From an uncultured Bacilli bacterium (lineage in GTDB: Bacteria > Bacillota_I > Bacilli_A > RF39 > UBA660), in NCBI GenBank assembly GCA_910587745.1, contig CAJUNE010000001.1:62001-126000 (forward strand): 64,000 nucleotides of DNA. Reading direction: 5' to 3'. How positions within the stretch are numbered: position 1 is the first letter of the stretch; every line of letters starts with the position of its first letter. Of the stretch, positions 7,775 to 15,277 are shown one piece after another. Made by a program: the position numbers and the translations under genes. The notes beneath the pieces were generated by a model. That model searched no databases. It was not told where the DNA came from and saw only the letters and a program-made list of their open reading frames with translations.

Positions 7775-8938
7775 GTTTCTATAATAGTATTCGTTAGATT
7801 TTTTATTCTTCCTATATCTTTGACATTCTTTAGTTTTGCAGTATTCTTGTCTTCCATTTTGCTGAAAGTATCTTTTACAATTAGGGTTAGCACACTTTAT
7901 CATTTTAACTCCCCCATACTCGTAGTTAGTTGTTAAATTAAGCAATAATTTATAGTATGAGACTCCTATTAAAGAATAACCCATAATAAAGTTTTTGTAT
8001 ATACGAATATCTTTGTCAAATACTATTTGTTCGTAATCAATATTAAAACTTTGATAATAAGTATCACTTATTCCAAACGGATAATAGAATTCTTGACCTT
8101 TTACATAATGTTTTAGTTTGTAGGTATATAGTAATGATAAACCATTTATAACTCCTATCACATCTTCAAAATTAGACATATCTATTCTAGTATTTAATAA
8201 GGATATATCAAGTAAATAGTTATCTTCATTTTCTTTCATTTCGGTTATTACAGGCATTAGAAATTCAAGGTTAATCTTGTATTTATCTTTTTCTTCAAAT
8301 ATTAAGTCCATTTCTTTTAACCACTCTTTAAAGGTAGATATAGCACTTGTTGTGTGAATCGTTTTAAGAATAAGAACTCCGTAAATTAAATACCAATAAA
8401 TATATTCGTTTAGTTCATCAAGTAAATCATTAATTACATTGTCATATTTGTTTTCGTAGTCAGGATTTCTAGAACTTAAAGACTCTATTTCGTGTATGAT
8501 TTCGTGTGTTCTAGAAAGTATATAGAGATTTACTACATCTTTACTGAATAAACCTATATTCAAATCAAGTTTATTAGTTCTATTCTTACCGTAATATTCA
8601 AAACCTCTAAAATATGGATAACCATTTTTTTGAACCCAATAGTCAATACCAAACTTTATTCCCTCTATGTGTTCCAATTCACTTACTTTATAAAATAGAT
8701 ATTCTATATCAAAATGTTCATCATTTTTCATATATTCGTAAAGTTCTTCTCCAAGGGAGTAAATACTTTCGTAGATATCTTCTATCTTAGTAGCAACTAT
8801 TTTTTCTTTTATAAAGGGAATTTCATTATAGGAGTAATCACTATCGTTATTATTAGTATTATGATGGAAGTATTCATATAACAAGATATAACAGTTATCA
8901 TATACCTCATCTATCTCAATGTGTTTAAAATCTAACAT
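7754..8938 (-). CDS. Hypothetical protein with C-terminal CGNR-like zinc finger
   Basis: About 394 residues. Most of it is helical and unrecognised. The last 50 residues carry CANPNCKRYFQ...EYCKTKECQRYRK, a Cys4 finger of the kind found at the end of CGNR and DUF6076-type proteins, then a basic tail that could bind nucleic acid. The ATG at 8938 follows AGAGGTGG closely; an upstream GTG would overlap that site. It is divergent from the gene at 9039, with an inverted repeat between them, so it may be a regulator of the helicase operon. Confidence 0.55.
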   Translation of the reverse strand: MLDFKHIEIDEVYDNCYILLYEYFHHNTNNNDSDYSYNEIPFIKEKIVATKIEDIYESIYSLGEELYEYMKNDEHFDIEYLFYKVSELEHIEGIKFGIDYWVQKNGYPYFRGFEYYGKNRTNKLDLNIGLFSKDVVNLYILSRTHEIIHEIESLSSRNPDYENKYDNVINDLLDELNEYIYWYLIYGVLILKTIHTTSAISTFKEWLKEMDLIFEEKDKYKINLEFLMPVITEMKENEDNYLLDISLLNTRIDMSNFEDVIGVINGLSLLYTYKLKHYVKGQEFYYPFGISDTYYQSFNIDYEQIVFDKDIRIYKNFIMGYSLIGVSYYKLLLNLTTNYEYGGVKMIKCANPNCKRYFQQNGRQEYCKTKECQRYRKNKKSNEYYYRNKKEDSN

Positions 8939-8957
8939 AAAGACCACCTCTTTATTA

Positions 8958-9002
8958 ATCTTACCATATTCTTACCGATTAAGAAATGTCTTTTGGTAAG
9001 AT
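8958..9002. promoter_or_regulatory. Candidate operator between divergent genes
   Basis: Perfect 9-bp arms ATCTTACCA (8958-8966) and TGGTAAGAT (8994-9002) flank a further direct copy, TTCTTACC (8969-8976). Three copies of one half-site between divergent genes suggest a binding site for a regulator, possibly the Cys4-finger protein next to it. Confidence 0.45.
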
Positions 9003-9038
9003 TTTTTAATAAGATATTAATGGAAAGGAGAAAAAGAA

Positions 9039-9488
9039 ATGAATGAGTATGTTGATACTAGTTTTGGTAGTATCGATGAAGAAACTAAAACTTCTGAATT
9101 AAATTACATTCAAAAGGCTTTTCTAACTTGTGATATAGAGTTAGAAGATGGTGTTCTTTATGATGGTGAACTATTAGAAGTTAAAGATGGGGAAACTGGA
9201 CCTGATACGCCAATTGTAAGTTATGTTTATGGGGTAAATGGTATTGAAGTTAAAGATACTTACTTCTTAAGTCAAAATGCCATTAAATTAAACATTTCAA
9301 GACTAAAGGAAACTTTACAAAAGTTTGGTTACTCTTTAGGAATTGAAGATTTGGTTGATGGAGCGAAGTCTATAGCAAAATCTACTAAATGTTTAGTGGG
9401 TACTAAAGTTACACTTAAACAAACAAGTAGAATAACCAAAGATAGAACTTTCAAGAATATTGAAGTTGTATCTGTAATCGGAAAATAA
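9039..9488 (+). CDS. Hypothetical protein, possibly DUF669-like single-strand DNA-binding
   Basis: 149 residues. The arrangement 'ELEDGVLYDGELLEVKDG', a beta-rich middle and a C-terminal 'LVGTKVTLKQTS...FKNIEVVSV' strand resembles phage DUF669 proteins, which are thought to bind single-stranded DNA. The match is by layout only. It opens the operon that contains the helicase, which fits a replication role. Good ribosome site AAAGGAG. Confidence 0.4.
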   Translation: MNEYVDTSFGSIDEETKTSELNYIQKAFLTCDIELEDGVLYDGELLEVKDGETGPDTPIVSYVYGVNGIEVKDTYFLSQNAIKLNISRLKETLQKFGYSLGIEDLVDGAKSIAKSTKCLVGTKVTLKQTSRITKDRTFKNIEVVSVIGK

Positions 9489-9496
9489 TTAATAAA

Positions 9497-9546
9497 AATT
9501 AGGTAGTTGGGGTTGATGATTTCATATATCTACCCCTAACCTAATT
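9497..9546 (+). other. Intergenic hairpin in the helicase operon
   Basis: AATTAGG (9497) and GGGGT (9509) pair with ACCCC (9532) and CCTAATT (9540), giving a bulged stem. There is no T run, so it may be a processing or stability element rather than a terminator. Confidence 0.4.
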
Positions 9547-9595
9547 ATATGATTATTTTGTTTGTTACATTTAGAAAAATGAAAGGAGATTAAAA

Positions 9596-9961
9596 ATGTA
9601 TAAACAATTTATTGAATTATCTCTTTATGTATATGGAGAAAAAGGTATGAAGAGGTATGACTTTCTCGATAATGAGGTTTGTCAATTTAAAATGGATAAA
9701 ATTACTTCTTGTGTGGAGTGTTTAGATAATTGGGTAAGAAAAACCTATCAATGTGAAAGTTTTTCTATAAAGTTATTGAAAAAGGGAGAAATAATTAGAG
9801 AGTGTGATTTGGAAGAGTTTTTGAAAACCTTACCTCTAGTGGGGACAATTGTATTTGTGTATGATGATGGTACTGAAGAACATTATAGTTTTCCTCGTGA
9901 ATTAGATATTCAATATGACATACAAGATGATTATGTATCTTTAAAGTTAGGAAATGTGTAG
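9596..9961 (+). CDS. Hypothetical protein, element cargo
   Basis: 121 residues, acidic, predicted soluble, with no motif I recognise. Strong AAAGGAG ribosome site. The stop is two bases before the helicase start, so it is part of the 9039-11935 operon. Confidence 0.6.
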   Translation: MYKQFIELSLYVYGEKGMKRYDFLDNEVCQFKMDKITSCVECLDNWVRKTYQCESFSIKLLKKGEIIRECDLEEFLKTLPLVGTIVFVYDDGTEEHYSFPRELDIQYDIQDDYVSLKLGNV

Positions 9962-9963
9962 AA

Positions 9964-11307
9964 ATGAGTAAGGAAAGGAAAGGAAAATATATGAATAAGA
10001 TGTCAATAGTTTTTAGTGAAGAACAACAAACTACTTTAAAAATAATGGAAACAAGTAATCAAAATATGGGTATAACAGGAAAACCTGGAACTGGTAAGTC
10101 AGAAGTTTTAAAACAATTTGTGATAAACACTAAAAAGAAAGTCGTTGTACTTGCTCCTACTGGAGTGGCTGCTTTAAATGTAGGGGGTCAAACAATACAT
10201 TCTTTCTTTAGACTGGATCCAAAGATTAATTTTGTTGAGGAATTACAACTTGATAAAATGAGACCATATTTAAAGGATTTATTAAAAAAGATTGATACCA
10301 TCATCATCGATGAAATATCAATGGTTTCACCAAACTTATTAGATATTATAGATACCATGTGTAAGTATGCCACTGGTGTTTCAAGTTCTTTTGGTGGAAT
10401 ACAATTAATATGTTTCGGAGATTTATATCAGTTGTTACCAATTGTAACAGATGATTATGTAAAATCTAGATTAAAAAAGGAATACGGTGAAGTGCTGTTT
10501 TATAAAGCACACGCTTTTGAAAATAACAACTTCATCGATGACAATAGTTTAAAAGTTTATGAGTTAAATAAGGTTTTTAGACAAAGTGATGAAAATTTTA
10601 AGAGTATTCTAAATGAGATAAGACTTGGAACTGTTTCTCAAGAAACTCTTGATATTCTTAATAAACGAGTAATTACTGGAGATGTAAAAGAAGATATTAT
10701 TACTTTAGCAACAAATAATGAAATTGTTAATAGTATTAACAAATCTAAACTTGATGAATTACGAAGTAAAGAATTTATTTATAAGGCTAAAGTTGAGGGA
10801 AATATATCAAGTAAACAATACCCTAATGATGAGGAACTTCATTTAAAAGTTGGTTCCCAAATAATGATGCTTATTAATGACAAACTTGGAAGATGGGTTA
10901 ATGGAACTATTGGTGTTGTTTCAAGTCTTAAACCTAACGAAATTAAAGTTAGAATTAATGATGAAGAGTACACCATAGAAAAATATACTTGGGAAAATAG
11001 TAAGTATGTATTAAATAATGGAGAATTCTCACAAGAGATTATTGGAAAGTTTGAACAATATCCATTAAAACTTGCTTGGGCTATAACTATTCATAAAGGA
11101 CAAGGTCAAACTTATAAATCGGTATTAATCGATTTAGGTACTGGTGCTTTTGCTACTGGGCAAACCTATGTAGCATTAAGTAGATGTACTACCCTTGAAA
11201 CTTTGTATTTAAGAAGACCGATAAAGTTTTCGGATATAACAGTTAATCAAGAAGTAGTTGACTTTATGAAAAAAGTTGAAATAGTAAAATTAGGAGGAGA
11301 AAAGTAA
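9964..11307 (+). CDS. Pif1-like superfamily 1 DNA helicase
   Basis: 447 residues with the full helicase set: Walker A TGKPGTGKSEVL (around residue 37), motif Ia APTGVAALNVGGQTIHSFF, Walker B IIIDEISMV (around residue 107), GDLYQLLPIV (motif III), FRQSDENF (motif IV), and C-terminal ITIHKGQGQT with TYVALSRCTTLE (motifs V-VI). The pattern is that of Pif1/RecD2-like 5'-3' helicases. On rolling-circle replicons a helicase opens the duplex for Rep; here the host has kept a dedicated one with the Rep gene. An alternative ATG at 9991 has a closer AAAGGA site; the start is not certain. Confidence 0.88.
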   Translation: MSKERKGKYMNKMSIVFSEEQQTTLKIMETSNQNMGITGKPGTGKSEVLKQFVINTKKKVVVLAPTGVAALNVGGQTIHSFFRLDPKINFVEELQLDKMRPYLKDLLKKIDTIIIDEISMVSPNLLDIIDTMCKYATGVSSSFGGIQLICFGDLYQLLPIVTDDYVKSRLKKEYGEVLFYKAHAFENNNFIDDNSLKVYELNKVFRQSDENFKSILNEIRLGTVSQETLDILNKRVITGDVKEDIITLATNNEIVNSINKSKLDELRSKEFIYKAKVEGNISSKQYPNDEELHLKVGSQIMMLINDKLGRWVNGTIGVVSSLKPNEIKVRINDEEYTIEKYTWENSKYVLNNGEFSQEIIGKFEQYPLKLAWAITIHKGQGQTYKSVLIDLGTGAFATGQTYVALSRCTTLETLYLRRPIKFSDITVNQEVVDFMKKVEIVKLGGEK

Positions 11308-11308
11308 A

Positions 11309-11935
11309 ATGGATAAAAATAATCAGAACACAGAAACACTGGATATGGTAAACAGAAAATCATATCCAGCAGTTTTATTAGATGTCGTAACGGAGCATGA
11401 CCCTATTAGAAAAGTGTATGTCGTGAAATTTATTTATAAAGTTTATTTTAGTGCTACACAAACTAAGGAAGTTGTTGATAATTTCTATTTGTGGGACCGT
11501 TCTAAGTATAGAAGAGTTGCTTTGGAAAGATTACATAAGGTATTAGATGTCTATAATCTTAAACTTCTTTATAAAGATTATAGAAATGAAACATCAATTG
11601 CTAATGCTTGTAAGTGGCTAGTTGATACTAAGGTGGAAATACAACAATATAGTTACAAGGGAAACAGGTATAAAGTATTGTCTTCTGAAAGAAATGATTC
11701 TAGAAGAATAGACTGTTTATGGGAATGTATGTTGAAAAATGATTTAGATAGTTTTCCAGAATGTTTAAAAAGCACTGATGAACTTACTGATGAACTTACT
11801 GATGAACTTCTTAATGAATTTGTATCAGCCTGTTTAAAAAGTGAGGAGTCTAACAAAAATTTAAATGAAGATTTTTGTATTACTCCTGAAATGTATTACG
11901 AACTAGAATTTAACACGAAAAAGAAACGCCGTTGA
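11309..11935 (+). CDS. Hypothetical protein, possible second DUF669-like protein
   Basis: 208 residues. The first 130 residues resemble the layout of the protein at 9039 (a beta-rich start, then LVDTKVEIQQYSYKGNRYKV against LVGTKVTLKQTS). It may be a second single-strand DNA-binding protein. Near residue 155 a 12-base unit is repeated, giving TDELTDELTDEL. It starts one base after the helicase stop with GGAGGAG upstream and closes the operon. Confidence 0.45.
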   Translation: MDKNNQNTETLDMVNRKSYPAVLLDVVTEHDPIRKVYVVKFIYKVYFSATQTKEVVDNFYLWDRSKYRRVALERLHKVLDVYNLKLLYKDYRNETSIANACKWLVDTKVEIQQYSYKGNRYKVLSSERNDSRRIDCLWECMLKNDLDSFPECLKSTDELTDELTDELLNEFVSACLKSEESNKNLNEDFCITPEMYYELEFNTKKKRR

Positions 11936-11947
11936 AAAATCATAGAT

Positions 11948-11987
11948 TTACAAAGACTAAGAAATGCTATGTTTTTAGTCTTTGTAA
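11948..11987. repeat. 12-bp inverted repeat between the operon end and the resolvase gene
   Basis: TTACAAAGACTA (11948-11959) and TAGTCTTTGTAA (11976-11987) are perfect arms 16 bases apart with no T run after. A further TTTACAAAGG lies at about 12034. It could end the operon. Alternatively it is a recombination or binding site for the serine resolvase that follows. Confidence 0.5.
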
Positions 11988-12077
11988 TATACCCTAATTA
12001 AATTTTTAAAGGGTTGTAAATAACGGTGGACTTTTACAAAGGAATATTGGATAGTATCTTCGAAAGGAGATGGACCA

Positions 12078-12674
12078 ATGAATAGAACCTATGGATATTG
12101 TAGGGTGTCGTCAAAAAATCAAAATTTAGAAAAACAATTGTTCGTAATGAAAGAAGCAGGGGTTGATGAAAGGTTTTTATTTACGGAAAAAGAGAGTGGA
12201 AAATCTTTTTCTGACCGACCTCAATATCAAATTTTAAAAAATGCTTTAAGAAGTGGCGATACATTATATGTAACTTCACTTGATAGGTTTGGTAGAAATT
12301 ATTCCCAAATCGTTGAAGAGTATTCATATATGGTAAACAATGGTATAAATATTGTAATTCTTGATATGCCAATGCTAAGTGCCAAGCAAGATGATGATCT
12401 AATGCAAAGGTTTACACAAAATTTAGTACTTCAAATTTTAAGTTTTGTTGCTGAAACTGAACGTTTACACATTAAAGAACGTCAAAAAGATGGAATAATG
12501 GTAGCGAAGTCAAAAGGCGTAAAGTTTGGAAGAAAACGAATTGAGAAACCTAGTAACTGGAATGAAATCATTTCTAAATGGAAAAATGGAGAGATGACTG
12601 GAGTAAGAGCATACACGGAGTTAGGACTTAAAGAAACAACATTTTATAAACTACTTCGTGAAGAAAAGGCTTAA
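12078..12674 (+). CDS. Small serine recombinase (resolvase/invertase type)
   Basis: 198 residues of the Tn3 resolvase/Hin group. The N-terminal catalytic domain has YCRVSSKNQN with the nucleophile serine around residue 11, and LDRFGRNYSQI (around residue 72) with the conserved Arg pair. A long helix follows, then GRKRIEKPSNW and a C-terminal helix-turn-helix (YTELGLKETTFYKLL). Such enzymes resolve dimers or invert segments. It is distinct from the integrase at 12928. Strong AAAGGAG ribosome site. Confidence 0.9.
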   Translation: MNRTYGYCRVSSKNQNLEKQLFVMKEAGVDERFLFTEKESGKSFSDRPQYQILKNALRSGDTLYVTSLDRFGRNYSQIVEEYSYMVNNGINIVILDMPMLSAKQDDDLMQRFTQNLVLQILSFVAETERLHIKERQKDGIMVAKSKGVKFGRKRIEKPSNWNEIISKWKNGEMTGVRAYTELGLKETTFYKLLREEKA

Positions 12675-12780
12675 AAAGTGAATAATAATTGTGGTAAAAA
12701 TATTAATTAAATTCATTAAAATATCCTAATTGTTTTCTAAAAATACTTATAACTTCGTATTATTTAACGAGGTGTAAGAA

Positions 12781-12879
12781 ATGAAAATAGTAAATATTTT
12801 TAATGAAGATGGAAAGACTCTACAAGAAATTATAGAATTTCATTTAATCGAGTATTGTTTAAATGCTAAAAATAATTAA
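12781..12879 (+). CDS. 32-residue small protein before the large recombinase
   Basis: ATG with GAGGTG ten bases upstream opens MKIVNIFNEDGKTLQEIIEF (first 20 residues), then a Cys-containing helix and stop. The clean ribosome site, amphipathic helix and position directly ahead of the integrase support a real gene. Function unknown; a directionality factor is a guess. Confidence 0.5.
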   Translation: MKIVNIFNEDGKTLQEIIEFHLIEYCLNAKNN

Positions 12880-12927
12880 ATATTTATAGTTGTACTTGTA
12901 GTTTAAAATTGAGAGGAGTGATTTTAT

Positions 12928-14490
12928 ATGGGGAAAGTGGGTAAAGCTGCTCCTTACCCTAGATTATCACGAGAAGACGGAGACGATGTTGTAAGTGAAA
13001 GTATAGTCAATCAGATACAATTTATAAGAAGTTTTGTTGATAAAAGAGATGATATTATACTTATAGATGATGTAGATTATAGTGATGATGGTTACTCGGG
13101 TGGAAATTTTAATAGACCTGGTTGGCAAAAATTAATGAAAGACATTGATAGTGGAAAAATTGATACTATAATTACGAAAGATTTATCTCGTATGGGAAGA
13201 GACTATATAAGCATGGGGGAATACATAGAAAGAATATTCCCTGAAAAAAACATAAGGTATATTGCTATTAATGATGATATAGATACTGCATATGAAACTC
13301 CTGGGTTAGAATATATTCAGTTCAAGTTGATGTTTAATGACTTCTATATTAAAGATGGTTCTAAAAAAATAAGAAAAATTATGAGGAGTAAGAAAGAACA
13401 AGGACAATATACAGGGTGGAAAGGAATTTATGGTTATAAACGAGATCCTAACGACAAACATAAATTAATTGTCGATGAAGAAGTGAGACATATAGTAGTT
13501 AGAATGTTTGAACTTGCTAAACAAGGATATGGACCAAAAACAATTGCAGATATGTTTTCCTTAGAGGGAATACCAAATCCTAGTGTTTATGCTAATTTAA
13601 GTCGTAGTAGTAAAAGTGAAACTGGTAAACTATGGTGTTCTAGAACTGTCGGAGACTTACTTAAAAACCCAACTTATATAGGTAATCTTACTCAAGGAAT
13701 AAGAAAAAAGGTAAGTTATAAATCAAAGAAAGAGGTTAGAATACCAAGAGAAGACTGGATAATTTCAGAAAACACTCACGAACCTATTATTGATAAAGAA
13801 ACTTTTGATACAGTTCAAGAGTTATTACAAAAGAATAAAAATAGAACTCAAAACTATAATGACTATTTGTTAAGGGGATTTCTATTTTGTAAAGAGTGTG
13901 GTCATCGTTTAGGAGTTAATACACACCAAAAAACTAAAAGAAGATATTGTGTGTGTAATTATTATGCCGCCAATAGTAAGTTTAAATTGTGTACTCCTCA
14001 TACAATGAATTACGACAAGTTAGAAGTAGCAGTAATTGATGAACTAAAGAACTTGTGTAATGAGTATATAGATACTTCTAGTTTTCAAAACAAAGTAGAA
14101 GAAGAACAAAAGAAAAACGATTTATCAGTAAAATTAAAGAAAGAACTTAGTTCTTTAGAAAGAAAACTTATCAATACTAGGAATAATATTGATAAGTTAT
14201 ATTTGGATAAGTTAAACGAAGTTATTACACTAGAACAATATAATCGTATGTCATTAAGATTTAAGGAAGAAATTGAAAATCTTACTAAAAGAAAAAATGA
14301 TTTAACTCAAGAATTAAATAGTATTGATAGTGAAGAAATAAAGTTAAAACAAGAAGAAACTTTAAAATTGATTAACGAATTTCTATCCTTTGAACACCCT
14401 ACAAGAGAATTACTTGTAAACTTAATTGATAAGGTGGAAATAAGTCAAGATAAAGTAGTTAATATAAATTATAAATTTAAACTAAATTAA
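12928..14490 (+). CDS. Large serine recombinase (integrase/transposase, TndX/TnpX type)
   Basis: 520 residues. The resolvase domain has YPRLSREDGDD with the catalytic serine at residue 14, DGYSGGNFNRPGW, and KDLSRMGRDYISMG. Next is the recombinase domain (WKGIYGYKRDP..., WCSRTVGDLLKNPTYIGNL), then a zinc ribbon (FCKECGHRLG...CVCNYYAA...LC, around residues 325-355) and a long coiled coil (residues 385-480). Family members cut attP and attB at a central dinucleotide and need no host factor. It is the last gene before the right end, next to three attachment-like sites, and is the obvious integrase of the element. Confidence 0.95.
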   Translation: MGKVGKAAPYPRLSREDGDDVVSESIVNQIQFIRSFVDKRDDIILIDDVDYSDDGYSGGNFNRPGWQKLMKDIDSGKIDTIITKDLSRMGRDYISMGEYIERIFPEKNIRYIAINDDIDTAYETPGLEYIQFKLMFNDFYIKDGSKKIRKIMRSKKEQGQYTGWKGIYGYKRDPNDKHKLIVDEEVRHIVVRMFELAKQGYGPKTIADMFSLEGIPNPSVYANLSRSSKSETGKLWCSRTVGDLLKNPTYIGNLTQGIRKKVSYKSKKEVRIPREDWIISENTHEPIIDKETFDTVQELLQKNKNRTQNYNDYLLRGFLFCKECGHRLGVNTHQKTKRRYCVCNYYAANSKFKLCTPHTMNYDKLEVAVIDELKNLCNEYIDTSSFQNKVEEEQKKNDLSVKLKKELSSLERKLINTRNNIDKLYLDKLNEVITLEQYNRMSLRFKEEIENLTKRKNDLTQELNSIDSEEIKLKQEETLKLINEFLSFEHPTRELLVNLIDKVEISQDKVVNINYKFKLN

Positions 14491-14523
14491 AAATCATAAG
14501 TTCGTTAGGAATTTATGATTTTT
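14489..14523 (+). terminator. Terminator after the large recombinase
   Basis: AAAAATCATAA pairs with TTATGATTTTT around a 13-base loop. It starts at the stop codon of the recombinase gene. Confidence 0.7.
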
Positions 14524-14538
14524 ATATTGTTTAATTAA

Positions 14539-14588
14539 GGTTATAAGTTTAATGGCAGACCAGTTGCTCTTATGAAAAACTTATGACT
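14539..14588. repeat. Attachment-like site A (50 bp)
   Basis: Begins GGTTATAAGTTT and ends near-inverse AAACTTATGACT. The half-arms align base for base with the reconstructed attP of this element, but the six-base centre is CCAGTT, not CCTCCT. Confidence 0.75.
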
Positions 14589-14609
14589 TTTTAAGTAATT
14601 AATAATGGT

Positions 14610-14659
14610 GGTTATAAGTTTTGTAGTAGACCAGCCGTTCTTGTGTTAAACTTATGACC
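14610..14659. repeat. Attachment-like site B (50 bp)
   Basis: Begins GGTTATAAGTTT and ends AAACTTATGACC. It has the same 50-bp length and arm layout as site A and the functional site, with centre CCAGCC. Its right arm GTTCTTGTG closely matches the left-end arm GTTCTTGTA. Confidence 0.78.
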
Positions 14660-14680
14660 TACTTTTATCTGTATAAACAG

Positions 14681-14707
14681 GGTTATAAGTTTAGTAGCAG
14701 ACCTCCT
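14681..14707. other. Right attachment junction of the element
   Basis: The 21-bp arm GGTTATAAGTTTAGTAGCAG (14681-14700, plus A) is followed by the core CCTCCT (14702-14707) and then transporter sequence. Together with 758-780 it rebuilds a 50-bp attP. Confidence 0.85.
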
Positions 14708-15156
14708 TGACGACCAACAAGTATTTCTTTTCCATATAAATCTTCTAAATTAAATTCTTTAGAGCAATCACGAGCTAAAATAAATTGTCCATCTCTTTTA
14801 GTAAGACCTGCAAAAGTTACAAGATAGTCTTCTTCACCACCTTGATAAACATATATTGCTGATTCTGTTCCAGCAAAACCAATATCAACAGTATTAGAAA
14901 GAACTGCTGCACTAACTTTATCGGCACCAGGCGTTAAGATAACTTCTAAATCAATACCAGCATCCTTAAAGTAACCATTTTCCATTGCTACATATAAAGG
15001 TGCATAAAAAGCACTATGAGTAACCTCAGCGAGTTTAATTTTTGTAAGTTTTTTACCATCCTCATTTTTATTCGTTTTAGTAAAAACAAAATATAAACCT
15101 ATAGTAGCAAGTAATAGTGTAATTAAGCTTAAAAATGTAATAATTTTCTTTTTCAA
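14702..15156 (-). pseudogene. N-terminal half of the interrupted ABC substrate-binding protein
   Basis: Starts MKKKIITFLSLITLLLATIG, an uncleaved-type signal or membrane anchor with no lipobox Cys. It continues with the NMT1/SsuA-type first lobe: HSAFYAPLYVAMENGYFKDA, then GIDLEVILTPGADKVSAAV. After VGRQGG the frame enters the element and stops at 14683 (LLLNL, stop). The missing half is at 202-752. Substrate unknown; thiamine precursor, nitrate and sulfonate binders all share this fold. Confidence 0.9.
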
Positions 15157-15277
15157 AAAAAATCTCTCCTCTCAAAAAACATTACAATGTATTATATTCT
15201 TTTAAATAATTATTGTTAAAATAGAAGTCTAGAAAAAATTCTTAAAATATAGTAAAATTAAAATATAAGGAGTATAT

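Larger units (their letters stand above)
752..14707. mobile_element. Integrated element with Rep, Pif1-like helicase and large serine recombinase, inserted in an ABC transporter gene
   Basis: Both ends carry the core CCTCCT (752-757 and 14702-14707). The left arm 758-780 ends in AAACTTATAACC and the right arm 14681-14701 begins with its inverse GGTTATAAGTTT. Joining the arms across one core gives a 50-bp attachment site with imperfect inverted repeats, the layout expected for large serine recombinases. That recombinase is the last gene before the right end. Removing the segment restores the interrupted transporter gene in frame. Cargo runs mainly rightwards and includes an HUH Rep and a Pif1-like helicase, so the circular form could replicate. 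No relaxase, type IV secretion or virion genes were seen. Confidence 0.9.

Noticed and set aside
12181..12372. Short minus-strand frame inside the resolvase gene
   Set aside because: Overlaps a well-supported recombinase and has no ribosome site.
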